This document shows, piece by piece, positions 37,234 to 45,200 of a stretch of 64,000 nt of DNA. Source of the DNA: Synechococcus sp. UW179A (GTDB lineage: Bacteria > Cyanobacteriota > Cyanobacteriia > PCC-6307 > Cyanobiaceae). The stretch is from contig NZ_UCNJ01000018.1 in the NCBI RefSeq assembly GCF_900473965.1, positions 124,001 through 188,000 of the forward strand, read 5' to 3'. Below the pieces are notes generated by a model. That model had not been told where the DNA came from. It saw nothing but the letters and a program-made list of their open reading frames with translations, and did not search any database. Position numbers and translations under genes: made by a program. The first letter of the stretch is position 1. Every line of letters starts with the position of its first letter.

Positions 37234-38418
37234 TTGCTGAATATCCGTTACCTGACCGTCATCGCTTCGGGAGCCCTGCTAGTCCTGCAACCTGTCGCAG
37301 TGAATACTCAGCAGATTATTGAAATAGAAGAGTCAACGACTAGGCAAAAACCTCTCCCTTTAGAACAGCGAGCTCAGATCTCCTACGACACCTACATTCT
37401 TGGCCCAGGCGACGGGCTTCAGATCGAGTTGCTTGATCTGCCAGAGCTCAGCGGAACGTTTTCGATCGGTCCCGACGGGACCCTCTATCTGCCCCGCTTA
37501 CGCGCATTATACGTGGAGGGACTCACCATTGAGGAACTTCGGTACTTCCTCACTCAGCAGTTCAAAACCTATGTGCGTAACCCTCAGGTGTATGTGCGTC
37601 CCGTTACGTACCGGCCGATCCGCGTCTTCGTAGGAGGAGAAGTAAGACGACCTGGGTACTACACCCTCAGTGGTGTACAGAATATCGTCGAAGATGTGAC
37701 TTCAAATAATTTAACTGATGTCGACACTGGAATAAATGCTCTAGGACAAGGCGTAACCTCAAAAAGATCGACACTTACTAGTGGAAGTAGTAGCGGGAAT
37801 CTCTTCCCAACTGTATTTGACGCCATCCGCACTGCTCAGGGCGTAACGCCCTACTCCAAACTTTCAGAAGTACAGGTCACTCGAAGACAAGCCTATGGAC
37901 TTGGCGGAGGCCGCATAAGAACAAATCTAGACTTTCTTTCTCTAATTACAGAAGGTAACGAGTCACAGAATATCAGACTTTTTGATGGCGATGTAATCAG
38001 CGTAGCCAAAAGTCCCGTAGTACTTCGCAACCAGCTACTCATGGCTGGAAAATCAAATTTAAGCCCACAATTCATGGAGGTCTTTGTTACCGGTAGGGTC
38101 AATAATCCAGGAGGTGTAACTATTCCTCAAGGCAGCTCACTCAATCAAGCGATTTCGTTGGCTGGCGGGGTCAAATTACTAAAAGGTAAAGTCGAATTTG
38201 TGCGATTCAACCGAGAAGGCACTATCGACAGAAGAATATTTGCCTATCAACCCGGTGCAGCTGCAGATGCAGCCAATAATCCAGTTTTGGCAGCTGGTGA
38301 TTTAATTCGAGTCCAGGATTCCATCTTGAGCGGGAGCATAAGTGTATTTAATGAGTTAACCGGTCCCTTCGTTGGCCTTTATTCCGTTTATTCACTTTTC
38401 AATGAGGCTGGGCAATGA
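37234..38418 (+). CDS. Wza-like polysaccharide export protein (Poly_export/SLBB)
   Basis: A 394-residue protein starting at TTG; a TAA ten codons upstream and the absence of an ATG support this start. Residues 1-24 form a signal peptide with no lipobox cysteine. A Poly_export domain follows (LGPGDGLQIELLDLPEL near residue 57, then FSIGPDGTLYLPRL), then VFVGGEVRRPGYYTL starting the first SLBB-like region, and a second SLBB-type motif FVTGRVNNPGGVTIPQGSS near residue 288. The family forms outer-membrane or periplasmic channels for capsule/O-polysaccharide export. E. coli Wza is a lipoprotein; this one appears not to be. It overlaps the following Wzc-like gene by 4 bases. Confidence 0.88.
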   Translation: MLNIRYLTVIASGALLVLQPVAVNTQQIIEIEESTTRQKPLPLEQRAQISYDTYILGPGDGLQIELLDLPELSGTFSIGPDGTLYLPRLRALYVEGLTIEELRYFLTQQFKTYVRNPQVYVRPVTYRPIRVFVGGEVRRPGYYTLSGVQNIVEDVTSNNLTDVDTGINALGQGVTSKRSTLTSGSSSGNLFPTVFDAIRTAQGVTPYSKLSEVQVTRRQAYGLGGGRIRTNLDFLSLITEGNESQNIRLFDGDVISVAKSPVVLRNQLLMAGKSNLSPQFMEVFVTGRVNNPGGVTIPQGSSLNQAISLAGGVKLLKGKVEFVRFNREGTIDRRIFAYQPGAAADAANNPVLAAGDLIRVQDSILSGSISVFNELTGPFVGLYSVYSLFNEAGQ

Positions 38419-40139
38419 CAAAGAACCTTCCTTCGAATCAAACAAGTCTTGCCATAAACGCCCAGGCTGACAATGAAATTGATTTGAGGCAAGTTGCAGG
38501 AGCTCTATTACGCAACAAATTTTTAATCGCTAAAATTAGTGCGGCCACTCTTATTCTTTCTGGGCTTTATGCGTTTATACGAAAACCAGTTTGGGAAGGT
38601 CAATTTCAGATCGTGCTTCAAAACCAAACCGAGGCATCGAATAGGGCTATGTCTCTGGCTCAGTCAAATCCAGGATTAGCAGAAATGATTGGAGTTGGAC
38701 CAAATACGAGCAACCTGAAGACAGAAGTGCAGATTCTTGAAAGTCCTTCAGTTTTAAAACCTATTTTTGATTTCGTCAAAAACCGAAAAGAAAAACTAGG
38801 TGAAAACGTAAGCAGGTGGAGATATGCAGACTGGGTTAAAGATAATTTATCAATCGAGCTAAAGAAAGGCACCTCAGTTCTTAGCCTTGAATACCGCGAC
38901 ACTGACAAAGATCTAATTTTGCCAGTAATCGATCGTATTTCCAAGGCTTATCAGAGTTACTCGGGACGGGATCGGGCAAAAGGGATTAGTAATTCCATCA
39001 GTTATCTCGACGAGCAGATCGGGATTTATCAAAAAAAAAGCGTTACCTCTTTGAGAACAGCTCAGAATTTTGCAATCGAGCAAGACCTAACTGCTTTGAC
39101 AGGCGATGGTGAGAACGACAATGAAATCAAGAATGCAATCAACATTGAAGCGATCCGAGTACAAGCCGCTAATCAAATCCGCAACATTAACGAGCAGCTC
39201 AAGCAACTGAATCAACTTGATGACAATCCCGAAACTTTGATGTACCTCGGGCGTAATATCCCCGAGCTCGCCTCCCAGGGCCTTCCTCAAACTCTTGATC
39301 AACTCGATACTCAATTAGCCCTTCTCAGGGCTAAATACACCGACAAGGATGATTCGATTCGACGGCTTTTAGAGCGGCGACGACTGCTAATTGAAGTGTT
39401 CAAACGTCAGACCTACGGCTACCTCTACGCCCAGCGAACAGCAGCCAAGGCTCGACTTGCTGCAGCAGAGAGACCCAAGGGAGTGTTAATCAAATATCGA
39501 GAACTCCTGCGTACTGCAGCCAGAGATGAGGCCACCCTCACCCGGTTAGAAGCCGAACGGCAGGTTTTTGCTCTTGAGCAAGCACGCAACGAAGAACCCT
39601 GGGAGCTGATCTCAACACCAACGCTTCTCGACAACCCTGTAGCCCCTAGTAAAAAGAGAATTATGGCTCTTGGTTTGTTGGCTGGAATCGTTCTTGGCGG
39701 CGGCGCTTCTCTTGTTGTGGATCGCCGCAAAGGCTTGGTGTTCAGCATTGATGAACTGCAAAATCTGCTGCCATGTCCGCTGCTCAAGCACTTACCTGCC
39801 CTGGCCCAGGACACATGGACCGATGCAGTAGACCTGCTCGCCTCGGGCCCCTTGGCAGAAACCGGGGGAAACAAAGCCATCGCCCTAATCCCTGTGGGCA
39901 ACGTACCAAACGACCAGGTTGAAGCTTTTAGCGCAGAACTACGTCGCGCTCTCAAAGGCCGTGAGCTGGTTGTGAATGCCGACCTGCGAAAAACAAGCGA
40001 GTGCGCCACCCAGCTTTTACTCGCTGCTCCCGGAGTTGCCACTCGCACCCAGCTCTCACAATTCAGCCAAAAACTTGCGCTGCAGGGAGCTCCCCTTGCC
40101 GGTTGGGTGCTGCTTGATCCTGAACTGGATCTGGGGTGA
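38415..40139 (+). CDS. Wzc-like chain-length/co-polymerase protein lacking a kinase domain
   Basis: A 574-residue inner-membrane protein. A Wzz domain begins near residue 20, the first membrane helix is about residues 35-55 (ISAATLILSGLYAFI), a long periplasmic coiled-coil region follows, then a proline-rich TLLDNPVAPSKK with the second helix (LGLLAGIVLGGGASLVV) near residues 418-434. The last ~140 residues are cytoplasmic. In BY-kinases this part carries Walker A/B motifs and a Tyr cluster; here none is visible, only a weak helical remnant. It should regulate polysaccharide length and pair with the Wza-like protein. The stop overlaps the GTG of the next gene. Confidence 0.85.
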   Translation: MTKNLPSNQTSLAINAQADNEIDLRQVAGALLRNKFLIAKISAATLILSGLYAFIRKPVWEGQFQIVLQNQTEASNRAMSLAQSNPGLAEMIGVGPNTSNLKTEVQILESPSVLKPIFDFVKNRKEKLGENVSRWRYADWVKDNLSIELKKGTSVLSLEYRDTDKDLILPVIDRISKAYQSYSGRDRAKGISNSISYLDEQIGIYQKKSVTSLRTAQNFAIEQDLTALTGDGENDNEIKNAINIEAIRVQAANQIRNINEQLKQLNQLDDNPETLMYLGRNIPELASQGLPQTLDQLDTQLALLRAKYTDKDDSIRRLLERRRLLIEVFKRQTYGYLYAQRTAAKARLAAAERPKGVLIKYRELLRTAARDEATLTRLEAERQVFALEQARNEEPWELISTPTLLDNPVAPSKKRIMALGLLAGIVLGGGASLVVDRRKGLVFSIDELQNLLPCPLLKHLPALAQDTWTDAVDLLASGPLAETGGNKAIALIPVGNVPNDQVEAFSAELRRALKGRELVVNADLRKTSECATQLLLAAPGVATRTQLSQFSQKLALQGAPLAGWVLLDPELDLG

Positions 40140-42103
40140 AGTACACACCACCATCTCAAAGCAGAGTGCGCAGGCTTCTGATTTCCAGTTCCTTTTTGAC
40201 AATCGGAGTGGGAGGTGGGCTGCCTCAAGCAACACAGGCACAGATCGTGTGGGAGGTCATCGACTCGCCTGTCGTAACCTCTCCTCCCGTGATCTGGGAA
40301 CCCGTCTCTGACTCAGACGAGCGAGTTCCATCAATGAAGGCTGTTTCTTGGCAGGTTGTGCCGGGATCGGAGCAACCAGATCAACCATCGACGGTTGTGG
40401 CTTGGGAATTGCTGGACGCTGAGGAGGTGACTAATCTCCCAACCCCAGAGACTGCGTCGACAACTGAGGTGAATCCACCCGCCAGCGTGGAACAAGCCGA
40501 AGCGCTGCTCAGCACCATCCCTCTGAAACCCAGCGATTACCTACCCCTGCTGCGACTTTCACCTTCAGTCCCCACTGCAGAAACCTTGCCCGCTGATCAG
40601 TGGCGCATCTCGTTTGGGACCATTTCGCCCTTCAAAAGCGCTGCAGGCACTGGCAATCAAAATTATTCGATCAATCTCGACGTTGGTTTCAACGACAGCC
40701 TGATGCTGTCATTTTTTATTAGTCAGGCCGATGACCCGCTCAACGCACCACTCACCGGTTTCGCAGTACAACCGGCCAATTTTTGGCAAAGCTACGGTGC
40801 CGCGGCCAGCTGGCAAGTGCTCGACCAAAACAACTGGAAGCTGGCCATCAGTGGCTCACTAGAAGCCTGGGAAGTAGGAAGTGGCGGAGACGACTCATTC
40901 TCCGCGTCAGGAGACAGTGCCAGCCCCAATATTTTTAATGACTCCGGCAGCCGAGTCTTCACACGTAATTTCGTCGGATCCATAAGCCTTCCTGCGAGCT
41001 GGCAAGCCAGCGAAAATTGGCAATTCAGCTTTGCTCCGGGTGTGAGCTTCCTGCCTTCAACGCAAGGCTCGGACCAGGGTGGAGCTGGAACGTTCTATGG
41101 AACCAACCCCTACGTCAGTGGCGGAGTTCTGTTCCAACCGTTCCCGGAGCTGGGCTTCACCGCCAGCATCGCCCAACCGATCGGCAGCGGCACTAACAGC
41201 TTCGATGCAGATCTGGTGTTTTCTCGCGTTCCCATTCTGTCCGCCGGGATCAACTGGGATCTCAATCCACGAATCGGGCTGAAAGGCTTGATCACCAATG
41301 GCTTCGGAGCAACGCCTGCCACGGCACTGCTCGCTTTACCCTCAGATAACCGGATTGGCTATTCCGCAAGCTTCGTGTTCACGCCTGGCACTGCAGATAC
41401 ACCACAGGTGCCGCTCACACCAAGGCAGCAATCGTTGGCCAAAGGGGGACTCACGGTCAACACCGCCCTGGTGCCACCGGACACCAACACAGAGGCGTGG
41501 ATCAATGCTGATAGCGGAGGGAACGTCAACGGATTCGTTGGCTATTCCCTCTCCAACATCTTCCAGCTGACTCTTTTCAGCGGTGGACTTTACAACAACG
41601 TGCCCCAAACCACGCCCCAGGCGCGCCTGTACGCCAACGATGGTGCTTGGAACTGGCGCATCGGCGGCAAAGCCGTTGCCTTTAGCCCTCTTCGTGGCGC
41701 TCCCTTCTGGGGAGGGGGGCGTATCACCCTTGGGAGAAGTAATCAAGAGAGCAGCAGCGGCCAGGGCTATGTGTTCGCAGAAACCATGGCCACCTGGGAA
41801 GCAACCAAGGGATTGGCGATCAACTTCAACCCGAAAGTGGCCTTGAGCGGTGCAGGCGACCTCTGGGGATTAGGGATCAGTTCCAATCTGCAACTCTTCC
41901 CAGGCTGGGAGCTCGTACCCGAAGGCAATGTCGTGATCAATCAACTATCCCAAAGCAACGGCACCCTGGGGCTTCGTTGGCACGCCACGGACAGCGTGGC
42001 GCTTGAGGCCTACGGAAGCACTGCTGCCTCGCTGCTCGACATTGGTCAGTTAATCAACGCCGAACAGGTGCGCTGGGGCGGACGATTACTCATCGGCTTC
42101 TAG
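40136..42103 (+). CDS. Predicted outer-membrane beta-barrel protein of the export operon
   Basis: 655 residues from a GTG overlapping the previous stop codon. A signal peptide (basic start, hydrophobic core, A-Q-A cleavage site near residue 35) is followed by four short tryptophan motifs (VWEVID, IWEPVS, SWQVVP, AWELLD) at about residues 37-93. From residue ~155 the sequence alternates like a beta-barrel with many Gly/Asn/Trp/Phe residues, and it ends in GGRLLIGF with the terminal Phe typical of outer-membrane proteins. Not a recognised family. Its place after wza- and wzc-like genes suggests a Wzi-like role in holding or exporting polysaccharide. Its end overlaps the convergent P450 gene by 14 bases. 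Confidence 0.65.
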   Translation: MKYTPPSQSRVRRLLISSSFLTIGVGGGLPQATQAQIVWEVIDSPVVTSPPVIWEPVSDSDERVPSMKAVSWQVVPGSEQPDQPSTVVAWELLDAEEVTNLPTPETASTTEVNPPASVEQAEALLSTIPLKPSDYLPLLRLSPSVPTAETLPADQWRISFGTISPFKSAAGTGNQNYSINLDVGFNDSLMLSFFISQADDPLNAPLTGFAVQPANFWQSYGAAASWQVLDQNNWKLAISGSLEAWEVGSGGDDSFSASGDSASPNIFNDSGSRVFTRNFVGSISLPASWQASENWQFSFAPGVSFLPSTQGSDQGGAGTFYGTNPYVSGGVLFQPFPELGFTASIAQPIGSGTNSFDADLVFSRVPILSAGINWDLNPRIGLKGLITNGFGATPATALLALPSDNRIGYSASFVFTPGTADTPQVPLTPRQQSLAKGGLTVNTALVPPDTNTEAWINADSGGNVNGFVGYSLSNIFQLTLFSGGLYNNVPQTTPQARLYANDGAWNWRIGGKAVAFSPLRGAPFWGGGRITLGRSNQESSSGQGYVFAETMATWEATKGLAINFNPKVALSGAGDLWGLGISSNLQLFPGWELVPEGNVVINQLSQSNGTLGLRWHATDSVALEAYGSTAASLLDIGQLINAEQVRWGGRLLIGF

Positions 42104-43532
42104 TAAACGATCTCGGAACAAGCCTCAACAGAACACCCGATGCACTGCGCAACGTGAGACGCCCGGTCCATTCAGGGCTTGAGCTGTCATCACCAGGGAA
42201 AAGCTGAAAGTGCTTGATGAGTTCAGCCAGCACCAATAAGGCTTCCTGTTGGGCAAACGCAGCTCCTGGGCATTTGCGCGGTCCTAAGCCATAGGGAAGC
42301 CAAGCTTCTTTGCGACAGAGGATCTCCTGATCCGTTGCTGTGCCATCTACAAATCGCTCCGGGCGGAATTGGTGTGGTTCCGGCCAATAGTTGTCATGGC
42401 GATGAATCACCCAAGGAGAGAAAGTCAACAACGATCCCACCGGACATCGGCTGATCGCTGGTGCTTGCTGCGGGCAATCCATCGATGGAACCGACAGGTC
42501 GGTGTCTTGATGAACCCGTTCACGAATAAAGAAACTCACCGGCGGATAGAGGCGCAAGGTTTCCTGAAACACTGCTGCCCCGAAACGAAGCTGCCTCAAG
42601 CTTTGATGCGTCACCACCTCAGGCAGAGATGCCACCTCTGCATGCAACTGGCCCTGAGCCTCTTGATCCAGAGCCAACAGCCAACAGGCACTGCTCAAGG
42701 CACTGGCTGAGGTTTCATGACCGGCCAGAAACAGAAAGCAAATCTGATCAACCAATTCCTCGGCCGTGAAGGAAGTACCGGTTTGTGGATCCACGGCGGC
42801 AAGCAGGGCACCCAGCAGATCCTTCCCACCAGCCTCAGGCTGCGCGAGTCGCTCCTCAATCACGCCTTGGATCCACTGGCGAATCACCAGCGCATCGCGC
42901 GTGAGCGAGCGCTGCACCCAACGCCGTGGCAAGCGAGCAAAACGCAAGATCAGTGCCCGGGCGGCCTTGCGTTGATAGCGCCCAAATGCCTCAAACACCT
43001 CACGCGCTTCTCCCTCCTGCACCGGTCTGCTGAGGATCGTGCGCACGATCACATCAGCGGTGACCCAGGTCATCGCAGCCTCGATATCGATTTCAACTCC
43101 TTGCTGGCTGCAATCGCCTTGCTCGGAGAGCTGCTGCACAAGCCGCTCCAACATGGAGTCTTTTGCAGCCTCCATCGCAGGAAACACCTGCTCCAACTGA
43201 GCCACCTGAAACGCCTGATCAACCAAGCGCCTCTGGCGTGCCCATTCGTCTCCATTGACAGAAAAAATCGCTCGGCCAATCAGAGGTTCAAGAATCCAAA
43301 GCGTGTAGGGGTGCTTTGGAAAGGCCTCCACCTCCTGTACGAGCACTCGCCTCAGCAGTGTTCGATCATTCACCAAAAACACCCTCAGGCCCAGCAGATT
43401 GAGCTCACCGAGAGCGATGCGGAAATCCCATTCATTGAGCAAACCAAACCAACTGCTCCATCCCCGCTTCAAGCGACGCAGCACGTTGGCGGTGTAAGGC
43501 AAGGGTTTTGGCCAAGGGGGTGTGATGGCCAT
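42090..43532 (-). CDS. Cytochrome P450
   Basis: A 480-residue soluble P450 with all hallmarks: the I-helix LAGHETSAS near residue 270, the K-helix ExxR in QETLRLYPP near 328, FRPERFVDG, and the heme loop YGLGPRKCPG with the axial Cys near residue 419. It would hydroxylate a substrate using electrons from an unseen ferredoxin partner. P450 genes are few in small picocyanobacterial genomes. Its ATG shares one base with the stop of the lipase-like gene upstream (TGATG), so the two are co-translated. The adjacent polyketide synthase and glycosyltransferases make a lipid chain a plausible substrate. Its 3' end overlaps the barrel gene by 14 bases. Confidence 0.92.
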   Translation of the reverse strand: MAITPPWPKPLPYTANVLRRLKRGWSSWFGLLNEWDFRIALGELNLLGLRVFLVNDRTLLRRVLVQEVEAFPKHPYTLWILEPLIGRAIFSVNGDEWARQRRLVDQAFQVAQLEQVFPAMEAAKDSMLERLVQQLSEQGDCSQQGVEIDIEAAMTWVTADVIVRTILSRPVQEGEAREVFEAFGRYQRKAARALILRFARLPRRWVQRSLTRDALVIRQWIQGVIEERLAQPEAGGKDLLGALLAAVDPQTGTSFTAEELVDQICFLFLAGHETSASALSSACWLLALDQEAQGQLHAEVASLPEVVTHQSLRQLRFGAAVFQETLRLYPPVSFFIRERVHQDTDLSVPSMDCPQQAPAISRCPVGSLLTFSPWVIHRHDNYWPEPHQFRPERFVDGTATDQEILCRKEAWLPYGLGPRKCPGAAFAQQEALLVLAELIKHFQLFPGDDSSSPEWTGRLTLRSASGVLLRLVPRSFTRSR

Positions 43533-44650
43533 CAGATCGTGCTCTCTCCAGTCATCAGCCCGCAGAGATCCAAACCCGCAGCGGGATTGGTCAAATAGTC
43601 GAAATGGAGGTCAAACAGCTGGGCCAGCCATTGCCGCTTGCGCTGTAAACCGTTGGCTTGACGCAGGTTCAACAGCTGCATTCGCGGATAGTCACAGCTG
43701 TCTCTCCTTGGCACAGGCAAACCGCAGGCTTGATAAGGATTCACGCCGGCAAAACACATCAAATCATCGAAGGAGGTGACATCCAGCCAGGGCAAACAGG
43801 GTTCGATCGCCAGCGTCTTGAGATCATCTAGAAAAGCCTCCGCACCTGGATACAAGCCCAGATTGGCCAGGTTCTGCCCCAGGCTCAGCAAACGCACCTT
43901 GGACGTAATAGCGATCGAATTGGGATGGCGTCGCAATTCAGCCGCCACCATCGCCAACACAAACGATCCGGAACTGTGACCCACTAACAGGATTTCATCA
44001 GCAGGAATTTTGTCTTCCAAAGACAACAATGCCCCCACCAACTCCTGCACCCGCTGGCGCAGCATCGTATCTCTCAGGCTGCCCAGGCGATGGGTGAACA
44101 AAATGGAGCGACAGAGCCACACCACACCCAAACGATCCGCCAGCCGCCAGCCCTGCCAGAGCACAACAGCCACCACCAACGGTGCCAACGGAAGCCAGAG
44201 CAAGGAAGCCAAGACCCCAGCGGCAATCGCTGCAAGCGTGACCAAAATCAAAACCATGACGGGGTAAAGCCCGCAAAGCGCCACACCAGGGCATAACCGC
44301 GCCGTACGCAGGACTCCCCCCTGCAGCAGATAGGCCCGCGCAAATCCAAGCAACTGGGTCAGCAACGGCCAGGGATGCTTTGGCCAGTTCGCACGGGCAA
44401 TGTCATCCCAATGCAAAAAAGCAAGCTCATAGTGTTGATCAACCTCAGGATCCAACAAAGGCCAGCGGGTGATCCTTTCACCTTCCTGGCGAGACCCCAA
44501 ACGCCAACCACGCTGTTTCATCAGCCGCGCAAACAAGCGCTGATAATGCGCCACACCACGGGGGTCAAACCCGCTGAGGAAGTACGTGCGTCGTCTGCAC
44601 GATGATCCGGTCTTCTTCAACTCGTCTGCTCGATTCACAGCCATGTCCAT
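43532..44650 (-). CDS. Lipase-like alpha/beta-hydrolase with central membrane segments
   Basis: 372 residues. The N-terminus has YFLSGFDPRGVAHYQR; two hydrophobic segments lie at about residues 125-165; then a nucleophile-elbow GHSSGSFVLAM near residue 223, as in lipases. A His in HFDYL near the C-terminus could complete a triad. No exact family is recognised. It is translationally coupled to the P450. The ATG at 44650 overlaps the start of the divergent START-like gene by 8 bases, so one of the two starts may be internal (a second ATG lies at 44644). Confidence 0.68.
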   Translation of the reverse strand: MDMAVNRADELKKTGSSCRRRTYFLSGFDPRGVAHYQRLFARLMKQRGWRLGSRQEGERITRWPLLDPEVDQHYELAFLHWDDIARANWPKHPWPLLTQLLGFARAYLLQGGVLRTARLCPGVALCGLYPVMVLILVTLAAIAAGVLASLLWLPLAPLVVAVVLWQGWRLADRLGVVWLCRSILFTHRLGSLRDTMLRQRVQELVGALLSLEDKIPADEILLVGHSSGSFVLAMVAAELRRHPNSIAITSKVRLLSLGQNLANLGLYPGAEAFLDDLKTLAIEPCLPWLDVTSFDDLMCFAGVNPYQACGLPVPRRDSCDYPRMQLLNLRQANGLQRKRQWLAQLFDLHFDYLTNPAAGLDLCGLMTGESTI

Positions 44651-45200
44651 CCAGCTTCACCTGCGATCTGCATTGCTCGGGCTGGGGATCGTGCTGACAC
44701 ATCTACCAGCAACGCCAGCGGACGCTGCGCAAGCAACGTCGATCCAGATCCAACAATCAGGCAACACCCGTACGGCAGTCATGACACTGCCCGTGTCACA
44801 AGCACATGCCTGGAGAGTGCTCACGAACTATGTCGCCACGGGAGAGGCGATGCCTGACATCAGCAAGGTCCAGCTGCTGAGCCGTGAAGGCAACCTGATT
44901 CGCATGCGCCAGACCTATCAAGCGCCGTACACCTTTGGATTGAAGATCAGCGCAACCCTGGCCGTACAAGAAAGCCCAAAAACGGCGATCAGCTTTCAGA
45001 TGCTTCAAGGCGATCGCATTCGCAAGCTCAATGGCAGCTGGACGCTCACGCCAACACCAACGGGAACTCGTCTGCGCCACACCATCACCCTGGTTCCCGA
45101 GCTGCCAGGCATGCTGCAACCGGTCTTCGCTGAACTCACCCGCAACAGTTTGCGTGAATCAATGCAACGACTCAGTGGGCTGATGCAGGCCAACAACTAA
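44643..45200 (+). CDS. Secreted START/SRPBCC-like lipid-binding protein
   Basis: From the ATG at 44643 this is 185 residues; a longer frame from 44586 would overlap the divergent hydrolase gene. A signal peptide (hydrophobic LLGLGIVLTHLPATPADA) ends near residue 27. The rest matches the SRPBCC/polyketide-cyclase fold, with SQAHAWRVLTNY, RMRQTYQAPYTFGL, a SGSWTL-like NGSWTLTPT and LVPELPGML. These domains bind hydrophobic ligands. It is the only plus-strand gene between the hydrolase and the GT2 gene; its stop overlaps the GT2 stop. A role as periplasmic lipid carrier or cyclase is inferred only. Confidence 0.65.
   Translation: MSIQLHLRSALLGLGIVLTHLPATPADAAQATSIQIQQSGNTRTAVMTLPVSQAHAWRVLTNYVATGEAMPDISKVQLLSREGNLIRMRQTYQAPYTFGLKISATLAVQESPKTAISFQMLQGDRIRKLNGSWTLTPTPTGTRLRHTITLVPELPGMLQPVFAELTRNSLRESMQRLSGLMQANN

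Noticed and set aside
42717-43598. 293-residue plus-strand frame opposite the P450
   Set aside because: Shadow of the P450 coding sequence; composition is His/Gln/Leu-rich without motifs.
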